A DNA stretch of 64,000 nucleotides from an uncultured Pelagibacteraceae bacterium (GTDB lineage: Bacteria > Pseudomonadota > Alphaproteobacteria > Pelagibacterales > Pelagibacteraceae). Of this stretch, positions 18,298 through 26,760 are shown one piece after another. The notes beneath the pieces are model-generated. The model was given only the letters and a program-made list of their open reading frames with translations. It was not told the origin of the DNA and ran no database searches. The stretch's first letter is position 1, and every line of letters begins with the position of its first letter. The stretch spans positions 1-64,000 of the forward strand of contig CACPKA010000006.1 of assembly GCA_902634485.1 (NCBI GenBank), written 5' to 3'. The position numbers and the translations under genes are program-made.

Positions 18298-18600
18298 TTA
18301 ATTTGTTTTTTTCTTAAATTTTGGAATTTTAGATTTCTTTTTTTTCTTTTTCTTAGGTATCTTAGATTTTTTTGAATCTGATGATCCTTCTTCATTAGCA
18401 ACTTCTTCTATCGCTTCCAATATTTCTTTACATTCAGTGGAATTACAAAAATAAGTTGAGCCTGTTTTTGTGTTATATAAATAAGCTCCGCAATTATCTT
18501 TTTTTTTTAAAGTACAATTTACAGGCTCAAGCCTATATTCTGCAAACAAACAAGTTGTAGAAAATAAAAAAAAAGTTAAAGTTAAAAAAAATTTTTTCAT
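18298..18600 (-). CDS. Hypothetical secreted protein with a lysine-rich tail
   Basis: 100 residues. A signal peptide (about 1-20, ending LFA) precedes a 40-residue segment with four cysteines (NCTLKKKDNC, FCNSTEC), probably two disulfides. The C-terminal tail is extremely basic, reading KSKIPKKKKKKKSKIPKFKKK. Such a tail could bind nucleic acid, phosphate or the outer-membrane surface; no function is assigned. It is convergent with the previous gene. Confidence 0.5.
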   Translation of the reverse strand: MKKFFLTLTFFLFSTTCLFAEYRLEPVNCTLKKKDNCGAYLYNTKTGSTYFCNSTECKEILEAIEEVANEEGSSDSKKSKIPKKKKKKKSKIPKFKKKTN

Positions 18601-18809
18601 AATTAAAATTAATTAGAAATACTAATTTATACAACTCTTATTAGAATAAATTATTAATTATTTCTTAGTGCAGCTTAGTATATTTTTTGTATTAAAAACA
18701 AACAAAAATTTTACGTCTAATAAATATATATAAAAAACAGCAATTCATAATTATAGATATATTCATTCATTAGTGAGATACTTAAATTAATTAAGGAAAG
18801 GGGAACATT
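18601..18809. other. Intergenic region with promoters for two divergent genes
   Basis: 209 A/T-rich bases between a leftward small gene and the large rightward ABC/biotin operon. The right end carries a strong Shine-Dalgarno (AAGGAAAGGGGA) 6-8 bases before the ATG at 18810. I see no GC-rich hairpin, tRNA or ORF in it, and I cannot place an operator. Confidence 0.5.
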
Positions 18810-20012
18810 ATGAAAATAAAGAAAATGTTATATGTTGTTCTTTTCTCTTGGTTTTTTGGAATTTTTTCTTCTGCTTCTGCAGGGGAATTATGCACAGAGT
18901 GTTTAAGTAAGGTTCCTCAAGACATGAGAGATTATGTTTACAACATGGACTTTATGGATAGTGATCAGCCACTTGGAGAAGCGGTAATGAGAAAGTGGAA
19001 AAGTCCTAGAAAACCACCTTGGACAATAGGTTATGCTAGTACTTACGCTGGAAACACTTGGAGAAAAGGAGCAATGGAGCGTTTAATGGAAGTTGTTTAT
19101 CCTAAGTGGAAAGCTTTAGGAATGGTTGATGAAATTGTTATTACTCAATCAAATTTGGATGACTCTTTACAGATTCAGCAAATGAGACAGATGATAGATG
19201 GTGGAAAAGTTGATGCTATTATTATTTGTTGTTCTAACATTACAGCTTTAAACACTACAATTAAATATGGTTGGGAAAAAGGTATTCCAACTTTATCTTT
19301 TACTGGCTTTACAACATCGCCATATTCGATCAATACGTCTGTTAACTACAGATTGGTTGGTTACTATGTTGGTGCATGGATGGCTGAGTTAATTGGTGAA
19401 AAAGGTAATGTAATAGTTATGGAAGGAATTCCTGGCTATTCAGCATCTGACCAACAGAACAAAGGTGTATTAGCTGCGCTTGATGAATATCCAAATGTTA
19501 ATGTTGTTGGACAATTAGCACACAACTGGACTTCTCAAATTGCACAGAAAGAACTTTCGCAATGGTTATCAACTAATACAAAAAAAGTTGACGGTATTGC
19601 AGTTCAATCTTCAGGAGAGACAGGAACTTTACAAGCTCTGCTTCAGTCAGGACTTGATCCAATTCCACCAATTGCATTAGGTGGAGAATTGGGAGCTCTT
19701 TGTTATTGGAGACAAAACCCAGGTTATATTGATGAAGCGATATATGCTTGGCCTCCAGGAGATGAAGTTGAGTTAGGTATGGAAGTAATGATAAGAACAC
19801 TTCAAGGTCAAGGTCCTAGAATCCAATCTATATTGGTTGGTCCTGCTACTAAGAATTTCGATGAGATTAAAGCAATCTTAAATGAAGATTGTGATAGAAA
19901 TTCTACTGGTTGGGATAACCCGGGAATGGAAAAATGGGCTCCGAAATCGTATATAGAAGCATTCTTTGATAATCCTAAAGATCCGACAAAATACGATCCA
20001 AAATCTCATTAA
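18810..20012 (+). CDS. Sugar-type (ribose/TorT-like) ABC transporter substrate-binding protein
   Basis: 400 residues with a Sec signal peptide ending at about ASA-GEL (residue 24), then a type I periplasmic binding fold (Peripla_BP_4). Segments include TIGYASTYAGNTWRKG and DGGKVDAIIICCSN. It belongs with the ATPase and two permeases downstream as an importer of the CUT2/ribose class. Because the operon continues with LamB/YcsF and biotin-carboxylase genes, the cargo is more likely a lactam, ureide or other heterocycle than a sugar; that is inference. A strong Shine-Dalgarno precedes it, and a long hairpin lies just downstream inside the next gene. Confidence 0.82.
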   Translation: MKIKKMLYVVLFSWFFGIFSSASAGELCTECLSKVPQDMRDYVYNMDFMDSDQPLGEAVMRKWKSPRKPPWTIGYASTYAGNTWRKGAMERLMEVVYPKWKALGMVDEIVITQSNLDDSLQIQQMRQMIDGGKVDAIIICCSNITALNTTIKYGWEKGIPTLSFTGFTTSPYSINTSVNYRLVGYYVGAWMAELIGEKGNVIVMEGIPGYSASDQQNKGVLAALDEYPNVNVVGQLAHNWTSQIAQKELSQWLSTNTKKVDGIAVQSSGETGTLQALLQSGLDPIPPIALGGELGALCYWRQNPGYIDEAIYAWPPGDEVELGMEVMIRTLQGQGPRIQSILVGPATKNFDEIKAILNEDCDRNSTGWDNPGMEKWAPKSYIEAFFDNPKDPTKYDPKSH

Positions 20013-20031
20013 TACTTTTAATTAAGTAAGT

Positions 20032-21783
20032 ATGAGTGCTGAAATAAATATGAAAGACAACACCTCAAAAAAAAAAGAGGTGTTGTCTGATAAATCAAAA
20101 ACTGTTCAAGGTGATGTATATGTCCAAGATGTTCATAAGTATTTTGGTGTGACAAGAGCTTTGAATGGTGTGAATTTTAATGCAAACTTTGGAGAAATTC
20201 ATGCCATTGTCGGTGGAAATGGCTGTGGCAAGAGCACACTTGCAAAAGTAATGTCCGGAGTTTTGCCAATTGATAAGGGCAAAGTTTCTGTATTAGGCCA
20301 TACCCCAACATCGCCGGTTATGGCAAGAAATATGGGTATAGCAACTGTGTTTCAAGAAGTTATGATTGCAGAAGAAGCTTCGGTCGTTGATAACCTATTT
20401 GTTGGTTCAGATGATTTTTGGTACAAAAATCTAACTCAAAGAGAAAAAGTATTAAAAGCACAAGAAATAATGGAAGATCTTGTTGGTGAATATATTGATC
20501 CCTACACACAGGCTTTTAATTTATCATTACCAATAAAAGCATGGATTACAATTGCAAGAGCATTCTTGCGTGAGAATACCAAAGTATTAATACTTGATGA
20601 GTCATCTGCTGCACTTGATTTTGATTCAACTGAAAGATTGTTTAAAAAAATGAGAGAGTTGAGAGACAATGGTGTTGCAGTATTTATAGTTACTCACAGA
20701 ATTGCTGAGTTGGTTAGAATAAGTGACAAGGCAACAGTTATGAGGGATGGCAAAGATGTAGGTGTATTGGAAAAAAAAGATCTTAATGAAAAAAATTTGA
20801 TAGGTTTAATGACTGGAAGAACAGAAATAGGAGAAAAAAGCAAGGGTTTAGCCTTGCAGGCTAAAACTGATAAAATAGTTATGAGGGCAGAAAATTTAGT
20901 TGTTTGGCCAAATAGTAAACCAGTTAATTTTGAAGTTAAAAAAGGTGAAATTGTAGGGGTAACAGGTTTGGATGGAAATGGACAAGATGACTTTGTTAAA
21001 ATTTTAGCGGGTGTTCAAGAATCTCATGGTGGTACTACAGAAATTTTAGATACAAAAGAAAAATTCACAAAATATAATTCATTGGAAGATGCAAAAAATA
21101 ATGGAATATCATTTGTTTCTGGAGATAGAAAAAAAGAAGGAATACTTCCTAATTTAAGCATTTATGAAAATTTAGTAGTTCCTCTTTATAAAAAAACTAG
21201 CAGAGGAGGTTTTTTAGGATTTGTGGATTGGATGGAATTAAATGGTATCTTTGACTGGGAAGTAGATAGATTAAGTATAAAAACTGGTCCAAGAGATAAT
21301 TTAATAGGTTCTCTTAGTGGGGGTAACCAGCAAAAAGTTATGATAGCAAGATCATTTGCTCAACATCCTAAAGTTTTAATTTTAAATGATCCTGCAAGAG
21401 GCATAGATGTAAGTACAAAAAGAGATTTATATACTCACTTAAGAAATTATGTTGAAGAAGGTAATACAGTTGTTTTTTTATCTAGTGAACTAGAAGAATT
21501 TATAGGACTTTGCCCAAAAGTAATGGTTTTCAGAAACGGAACAGTATTCGATATATTTGAAAATGAAAAAGTTAATGCAGACACTTTGTTAGAGGGAATG
21601 TTTGGCCAAACTGCTGGTATTGGTGAAACAACTATTTCAAGTAAATCAAATACACCTTTGATGCCTACACCTAATAGAAAAATTGATAATAAAATTCCAG
21701 AAAAGAAAATCTTAAAAGTAGTAGATTTCGGTAAGGAAAATAATAATGAAAATAAAACAAAAATAAAAATAAAAACATTTTAA
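20032..21783 (+). CDS. Sugar-type ABC transporter ATPase with two nucleotide-binding domains, one degenerate
   Basis: 583 residues with two ABC domains in tandem. Domain 1 has intact Walker A GGNGCGKST (61-69) and Walker B VLILDE (185-190), but its signature reads LSLPI (164-168) rather than LSGGQ. Domain 2 has a degenerate Walker A, GLDGNGQDD (312-320), Walker B-like LILND and an intact signature LSGGNQQ (428-434). The pattern gives one canonical and one dead composite ATP site. After residue 540 there is a basic tail, ending KILKVVDFGKENNN...KIKIKTF, that resembles tails of two other operon proteins. The first 30 residues are unconserved and overlap a 12-bp hairpin. Confidence 0.85.
   Translation: MSAEINMKDNTSKKKEVLSDKSKTVQGDVYVQDVHKYFGVTRALNGVNFNANFGEIHAIVGGNGCGKSTLAKVMSGVLPIDKGKVSVLGHTPTSPVMARNMGIATVFQEVMIAEEASVVDNLFVGSDDFWYKNLTQREKVLKAQEIMEDLVGEYIDPYTQAFNLSLPIKAWITIARAFLRENTKVLILDESSAALDFDSTERLFKKMRELRDNGVAVFIVTHRIAELVRISDKATVMRDGKDVGVLEKKDLNEKNLIGLMTGRTEIGEKSKGLALQAKTDKIVMRAENLVVWPNSKPVNFEVKKGEIVGVTGLDGNGQDDFVKILAGVQESHGGTTEILDTKEKFTKYNSLEDAKNNGISFVSGDRKKEGILPNLSIYENLVVPLYKKTSRGGFLGFVDWMELNGIFDWEVDRLSIKTGPRDNLIGSLSGGNQQKVMIARSFAQHPKVLILNDPARGIDVSTKRDLYTHLRNYVEEGNTVVFLSSELEEFIGLCPKVMVFRNGTVFDIFENEKVNADTLLEGMFGQTAGIGETTISSKSNTPLMPTPNRKIDNKIPEKKILKVVDFGKENNNENKTKIKIKTF
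20055..20088 (+). promoter_or_regulatory. Long perfect hairpin inside the start of the ATPase gene
   Basis: A perfect 12-bp stem, 20055-20066 (AGACAACACCTC) with 20077-20088, has a loop of ten A. It lies 43 bases after the stop of the binding-protein gene and 23 bases into the ATPase ORF, where it encodes unconserved residues. No T tract follows. It probably protects the 3' end of a processed binding-protein mRNA or restrains ATPase translation. Confidence 0.75.
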
Positions 21784-22295
21784 TGAAAAAAGAAAATAAA
21801 AATAATTATTATAATGAAGATGATAAAATTAATTTTGAAAAATTAAATAATTTTAAAAAATTTAAGTCTGATAATGTAGAAAATTTTCAAATCAAAAATT
21901 ATAGTACTAGATACTCTAATTCTGATAAAAATAACTTTAACAATATTCTAAAAACTAATGAAAATATATCTACGCTAAACCAAAAAGATATTAATGAAGA
22001 AGTGAAATATTATAATTCCTCAGACTTTAAAAAATTTGATCAACTAAATAATTTCCCTGAATACAATGATAATAAAGCACATGAAGATAAAGAAAATATA
22101 AATTCTAAAGTAACTTATAAATCAAGTGACTATGGTGAATTTAATAAAATAATCCAAACAAAAAATAATGACGAAAAAATAAAAAAACAAAATAAAAAAA
22201 TAAAAATTATTGATTACAGCAAATTAAAAGATGTTGGAAAAAAACTTAAAAATAAAATTGGAATTGAAAAAATAAAAATTGTTTATTTTGATTAG
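21783..22295 (+). CDS. Small repeat protein with four Y-x3-D-x3-F motifs and a basic tail
   Basis: 170 residues, no signal peptide or membrane segment, rich in Asn, Lys, Asp and Glu, probably largely disordered. The start overlaps the ATPase stop (TAATG). Four repeats with exact spacing Y-x3-D-x3-F-x2-[IL] begin at Y10, Y44, Y77 and Y112. The same motif occurs twice in the linker of the biotin carboxylase-PxpB fusion (Y473, Y497). The C-terminus KIKIIDYSKL...KIKIVYFD (139-170) resembles the ends of the ATPase and PxpC. I recognise no family. The shared motifs suggest a scaffold linking the importer and the enzyme complex; that is inference. Confidence 0.65.
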   Translation: MKKENKNNYYNEDDKINFEKLNNFKKFKSDNVENFQIKNYSTRYSNSDKNNFNNILKTNENISTLNQKDINEEVKYYNSSDFKKFDQLNNFPEYNDNKAHEDKENINSKVTYKSSDYGEFNKIIQTKNNDEKIKKQNKKIKIIDYSKLKDVGKKLKNKIGIEKIKIVYFD

Positions 22296-22298
22296 TAT

Positions 22299-24620
22299 AT
22301 GGAAATAGTAGATAAAATAAAAAAAACTTACAGATCAAGTGTTGATACTTCTTCAAACAAGTATCTAATGGTTCCAATATTCATCTTTTTTTCTTTATTA
22401 ATTTTTGCATTAATTAGAAGCCCAATAATTATTTCTCAATCTGGAATAGGAAGTGCAATAATGCTTACAGCTCCATTAATTTTAACAACTTATGCATTAA
22501 CATTTATAGCAATGGCAGGAAGAGGTGGGGTTGATTTATCCATTGGTCCCTTTATGGGTTTTATAAATGTAAGTAGTATTCAATTGTATGCCGCAGGTTT
22601 TTTACAGACACCTATTGGATGGTTTGTTTATGCGATTGCAATGGGTTTAATTTGGCAGCTGTTTTATGCTTTGATTGTTTGTTTTGTAAGAGTATCTCCA
22701 ATTATTGTTTCGCTAGCAGGATACTTAGCTTTTGCGGGAATCAATATTGTAATTTTGCCAAGACCAGGAGGAATAGCGCCTGATTGGCTTATTCCATGGG
22801 GAGAGGGTTTTACAATTTTTAATGAAATATTCCTTCTAATGATTTTAGCAACAATATTGTTTTATATAATTACACATACTGCATTCTGGGGTCATTTAAA
22901 ATTAATGGGAGCAGATGAAAGAGCTGCATTTACAAGTGGAGTTAAAATTAATTTAGTAAGAATAGTTGCTCATATGATTGCAGGAATTTTTGCAGCATTA
23001 TCTGCAATATGTTTTACTGCACTTGTTGGTTCTGGAGATCCTTTGCAAGGAACCAAATATACATTGTTGGGTATAACGGCTCTAGTTTTGGGAGGTGCAA
23101 GTCTCGCGGGAGGTCGTGGAGGTGCTTTTGGTGCAATTTTAGGTGCCTTAAATTTATATCTTATTAATTACATCTTGGTTACTTTTAAATTTGAAAGACT
23201 TCAAAGCTTTGTCTCCGATTTATCTTATGGAGCAGTTTTAGTTATTGCCTTGTTAGTTAGTTTAATTCTTCCTTACGTTACAAGAGTAACAAGAGGTTTA
23301 TCTGTGATGGTATTTTTTATTCTTATGGCTTTTGCTGGATTGTTTGTTGTAATACATCAAGTATATGATCAGCCAATAGTTGTTGAAAAAGTTGTTGAAG
23401 AAGAAAAAGATGATGACAGAAGAGGAGCAAAAATAAGAAAAGTAGATGCAACAGGAAATATTATTGTTGAAGAGGGAGAAGAAGGAACAACTACCGGTAC
23501 AGGTACTGCAAAAGGTGGCTCTCTTGCAGGACATGGTGTAGTTCAATTTACTGAAACACCAGGGACAATTGTTTTTTATGTAATTCTAGGAATAGCTGGT
23601 GCTGCTTTATTGCTTTATTTATTAGCTGCTCATAGGAGTCCTTCAACGATCACTTTTGCAGTTGTTGTGGTTATAATGGTTGCAGGTTTAATTTTTGACC
23701 CGGATGATAAAGAAAAAGACTTATTAAAAGAGACAGAGTTAATAACTTTACAATCTAATCAGTCAAGTAGTATTGAAACTTCTGCACCTCAATATTTTAG
23801 TTTAGAAAAAATAAATTATTTACCTAATATTTCAGAAGGCGTTCTTATTTCTGGAACTACATACAGTATAATTTATTTAGCTGGAGTAGTATTACTTGCT
23901 TCACTTTTGGTAATTACGATGCTACCCCAATTTAATGTTCGAGCAAAATCTACAGCAATGCTTTTTTTTCTTGCAGCGTTATCGTTAATTGTTTTGAAAG
24001 GAGTGTCTTATAACAATTTAGCAGAAAGTTCAGATAGTAGCTTTTTCGGTATTCAAGGATATGGCGTAATATTAGTGAGTCTACTTTTGTTTGTTATTAC
24101 TGCTCCATTTGCTCATTCCAAAATAAAAAACCTAACAAACGTTTATATATTTGGATTTGGTGTACTAGCAATAATTTCTACTTATTTCATAGGAGGAAAT
24201 ACTTTTATCCCTAGTGATACATCAATTTATCAGCCAAGAATAATAAGTGAGTTAAATATTGGTGACCTTTCACAAATTAAATACGAATCTACAAAAAGAT
24301 TTTTCTACGAGACTGTAAATTCAGGCTATTCACAAGTAGCTTTTAGTATTTTGGCAGTTTTCTTATTGCAATATTTTTTGTTTTTAAACATGGGTCAAAA
24401 AGGAAGTTACAAAAGATTTGCTCCATATATGTACATTGTTATCTTCGCAAGTATTTTATGGTCAGCAATATTTTATTCAGTTGGGTACTCATTTTACAAA
24501 ATTTTAGCTGTTTTTGTTATAGGAATACCACTTACTCCTTTAGTATGGCAATTCATGACAATATACAGGGAAAAAATAGCTAGAGACAATAAATTAAGCC
24601 AATGGGAAGAGGTAAAATAA
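22299..24620 (+). CDS. Sugar-type ABC permease with a long extra membrane domain
   Basis: 773 residues, more than twice the usual length of about 330. Residues 20-340 are a BPD_transp_2 (RbsC/MglC-like) permease with GGVDLSIGP and LGGASLAGGRGG. Then comes a charged hydrophilic linker (about 360-415, with EKVVEEEKDDDRRGAK and a Gly/Thr stretch), followed by roughly eight more hydrophobic segments of no family I recognise. The reading frame is continuous and has no in-frame start suggesting two genes. It partners the permease at 24622 to form a heterodimer. Confidence 0.78.
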   Translation: MEIVDKIKKTYRSSVDTSSNKYLMVPIFIFFSLLIFALIRSPIIISQSGIGSAIMLTAPLILTTYALTFIAMAGRGGVDLSIGPFMGFINVSSIQLYAAGFLQTPIGWFVYAIAMGLIWQLFYALIVCFVRVSPIIVSLAGYLAFAGINIVILPRPGGIAPDWLIPWGEGFTIFNEIFLLMILATILFYIITHTAFWGHLKLMGADERAAFTSGVKINLVRIVAHMIAGIFAALSAICFTALVGSGDPLQGTKYTLLGITALVLGGASLAGGRGGAFGAILGALNLYLINYILVTFKFERLQSFVSDLSYGAVLVIALLVSLILPYVTRVTRGLSVMVFFILMAFAGLFVVIHQVYDQPIVVEKVVEEEKDDDRRGAKIRKVDATGNIIVEEGEEGTTTGTGTAKGGSLAGHGVVQFTETPGTIVFYVILGIAGAALLLYLLAAHRSPSTITFAVVVVIMVAGLIFDPDDKEKDLLKETELITLQSNQSSSIETSAPQYFSLEKINYLPNISEGVLISGTTYSIIYLAGVVLLASLLVITMLPQFNVRAKSTAMLFFLAALSLIVLKGVSYNNLAESSDSSFFGIQGYGVILVSLLLFVITAPFAHSKIKNLTNVYIFGFGVLAIISTYFIGGNTFIPSDTSIYQPRIISELNIGDLSQIKYESTKRFFYETVNSGYSQVAFSILAVFLLQYFLFLNMGQKGSYKRFAPYMYIVIFASILWSAIFYSVGYSFYKILAVFVIGIPLTPLVWQFMTIYREKIARDNKLSQWEEVK

Positions 24621-24621
24621 C

Positions 24622-26025
24622 ATGAAAAGATCTGCTTTTCTTTTTTTTAAAGGATTAGGATTATTTTTTGCAATCCTATGCGGTATTGGTACTGCTGTAC
24701 TTGGTTGGTTTGATGGTGCCGACTGGATGAATATTGTTGCATACTCTATAGCAGTAACTGGGTTAATACTGTGGGGATGGTACCATTTTTCTGTAAGATG
24801 GATTAACGAAGAATTAAAACAAAATATATTTACTAAAATGCCTAAAGAAGAAGAAAAAGGGCAAGATAGTGAAGATGAAGAAAATTTCTTTATTAAAAAT
24901 ATCAGGGAAAATAAATGGAAAACTATAGCTTTCCTTGGCGCAATTTTAATATTTATATTTGTATCTTTTATCGCAGAAAATTTCTTTTCTGGAAGAACTT
25001 TAGTTTCATTTTTAATTTTCCTTGCGTTTGTAATTTTTATGGGGGTTATAAGTAGGTTTATTAAAGGAACCAAAAGCGTTTTTGTTGGTATATCTGTTTT
25101 AATTGGATTGTTTATAATTGGATCATTAACAATACCGGGTTTTTTAACATTAATGAATATGAAATCGATGCTAGTTTTTGCTGCATTTCTTGGTTTAGCA
25201 ACTGTAGGACAAACTTTTGTTGCGATGTTGGGTGGTTTAGATTTATCTATCCCTTTTGTTATTGGGTCTATGAACGTAGCACTAATGTCATTAATTTCTA
25301 AGGGAGTTCCGCCATGGCTAGCTTGTGTGGCAATCCTATTACTTGGTGCTTTAATAGGATTGGTAAATGGAATTTTAAGTTTTAGATTACAAGGACAAGC
25401 TTTAATTTTAACATTAGGTGTTGGTTTTTTTGTTAAGGGTGGAGTTCAAATACTTGTAGCAATGGGAACTTTTTCAGCTGGTACAGTTTTTGGAGTAGTG
25501 CCTCCCTGGATGACTAATTTAGCATCCATGAATGGTAAAACTATAGGTCTTCCCATACCTCCGGTTGTAATTATTTGGATAGTTGCAAGTATAATAATCA
25601 TTGTTGGTCTACGGTTAACAAAATGGGGAAGACATTTATATGCTTTAGGGGGTAGTAGATTATCTTCTTCAAGACTATCAATCTCTGAAAGAGGTTATTG
25701 GATTGGGGCTTATGTTATAAGCGGATTTTTTGCAGCTTTAACGGGAGCACTTCTTCTAGGTTGGAGCGGTGGAGGATTTGTCGGAGCAGGAGATATATAT
25801 CTATTTACAACAATAGCTGCAGTAGTAATTGGCGGTACTTCATTATTAGGTGGTTATGGAGGATATGGATTAAGTGTGATAGGTGTTTTAATTTTACAAA
25901 TAATAACAACTGTATTGATTGGATGGGGTTTGAGTTGGGAAGCTCAACAATTTATTCTAGGTTTATTAATTATACCAATGGTAGCGCTTTACGCTAGGTC
26001 ACCACATATTAGGTCACAAATATAG
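24622..26025 (+). CDS. Sugar-type ABC transporter permease, second subunit
   Basis: 467 residues. Two N-terminal membrane helices (about 8-25 and 33-52), a charged loop (75-95) and two further helices precede a BPD_transp_2 permease core from about residue 175. The core has GGLDLSIPF and GGTSLLGGYGGYG, typical of RbsC-like subunits. The N-terminal 170 residues are an extension not found in ordinary ribose permeases. It starts 1 base after the previous stop. An AGGAG ribosome site follows it for the next gene. Confidence 0.82.
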   Translation: MKRSAFLFFKGLGLFFAILCGIGTAVLGWFDGADWMNIVAYSIAVTGLILWGWYHFSVRWINEELKQNIFTKMPKEEEKGQDSEDEENFFIKNIRENKWKTIAFLGAILIFIFVSFIAENFFSGRTLVSFLIFLAFVIFMGVISRFIKGTKSVFVGISVLIGLFIIGSLTIPGFLTLMNMKSMLVFAAFLGLATVGQTFVAMLGGLDLSIPFVIGSMNVALMSLISKGVPPWLACVAILLLGALIGLVNGILSFRLQGQALILTLGVGFFVKGGVQILVAMGTFSAGTVFGVVPPWMTNLASMNGKTIGLPIPPVVIIWIVASIIIIVGLRLTKWGRHLYALGGSRLSSSRLSISERGYWIGAYVISGFFAALTGALLLGWSGGGFVGAGDIYLFTTIAAVVIGGTSLLGGYGGYGLSVIGVLILQIITTVLIGWGLSWEAQQFILGLLIIPMVALYARSPHIRSQI

Positions 26026-26035
26026 GAGAAAAAAA

Positions 26036-26755
26036 ATGACAAAAATAAATTGTGATATGGGAGAAAGTTTTGGAATTTATAATGCAGGAAATGATGAACA
26101 AATAATGCCTTTAATAGATGTTGCTAACGTTGCATGTGGTTTTCATGCATCAGATCCTAATCATATGAGAAAAACAGTAGAGCTGGCAAAAAAAAATAAA
26201 GTAAAAGTAGGAGCTCACCCTTCTTTTCCTGATTTACAAGGTTTTGGAAGAAGAGAAATTAAAATGCCAAAATTAGATTTAAAAAATATGATTATGTATC
26301 AAGTCGGCGCTCTTAAAGCTTTTTTAGATGAGTATAATATGCCTTTAAACCATATAAAGCCTCATGGATCTTTATATGTTATGGCTTCAAAAGATGAAGA
26401 GATAGCAAGAGCTATTGCCGATGCGGTTGAAACTTTTAATGTAAGTATTTATGGTATGGCAAATACAGTTCATGAGGAGATTTACAAAAAGGAAAGAAAA
26501 TTAGACTTTATAGCAGAATTTTATGCTGATTTAGATTATGACAAAGATGGAAAACTTGTAATAGCTAAAGGAAAAAACGCAAAATATAGCAGCAAGTTAG
26601 CAGTAAAACGTTGTTTAAGAGCCATAAAAGAAAAAAAAGTTAAAAATACAAGTGGTACAGATACAGATGTCGGATGTGATATTATTTGTGTTCATTCAGA
26701 CACACCCAATGCCGTCGAAATCATAAAAAGTTTAAAAAAAGCTCTTAAAAAATAA
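26036..26755 (+). CDS. pxpA: LamB/YcsF family protein, 5-oxoprolinase subunit A-like
   Basis: 239 residues, full length for the family. Conserved stretches are NCDMGESFG at the start, ANVACGFHASDP and VGAHPSFPD, followed by IKPHGSLY. PxpA is the hydrolase-like subunit of the ATP-dependent PxpABC 5-oxoprolinase (5-oxoproline to glutamate). Here PxpB is fused to a biotin carboxylase and a biotin carrier protein is present. The complex may therefore carboxylate and hydrolyse a lactam or ureido compound rather than act as plain oxoprolinase. It has a clear AGGAG site and lies 5 bases before the fusion gene. Confidence 0.85.
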   Translation: MTKINCDMGESFGIYNAGNDEQIMPLIDVANVACGFHASDPNHMRKTVELAKKNKVKVGAHPSFPDLQGFGRREIKMPKLDLKNMIMYQVGALKAFLDEYNMPLNHIKPHGSLYVMASKDEEIARAIADAVETFNVSIYGMANTVHEEIYKKERKLDFIAEFYADLDYDKDGKLVIAKGKNAKYSSKLAVKRCLRAIKEKKVKNTSGTDTDVGCDIICVHSDTPNAVEIIKSLKKALKK

Positions 26756-26760
26756 ATCGA

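Noticed and set aside
22305-24620. The long permease as two genes joined by assembly error
   Set aside because: The frame is continuous, the linker is a plausible charged hinge, and there is no ribosome site or start before the second membrane region.
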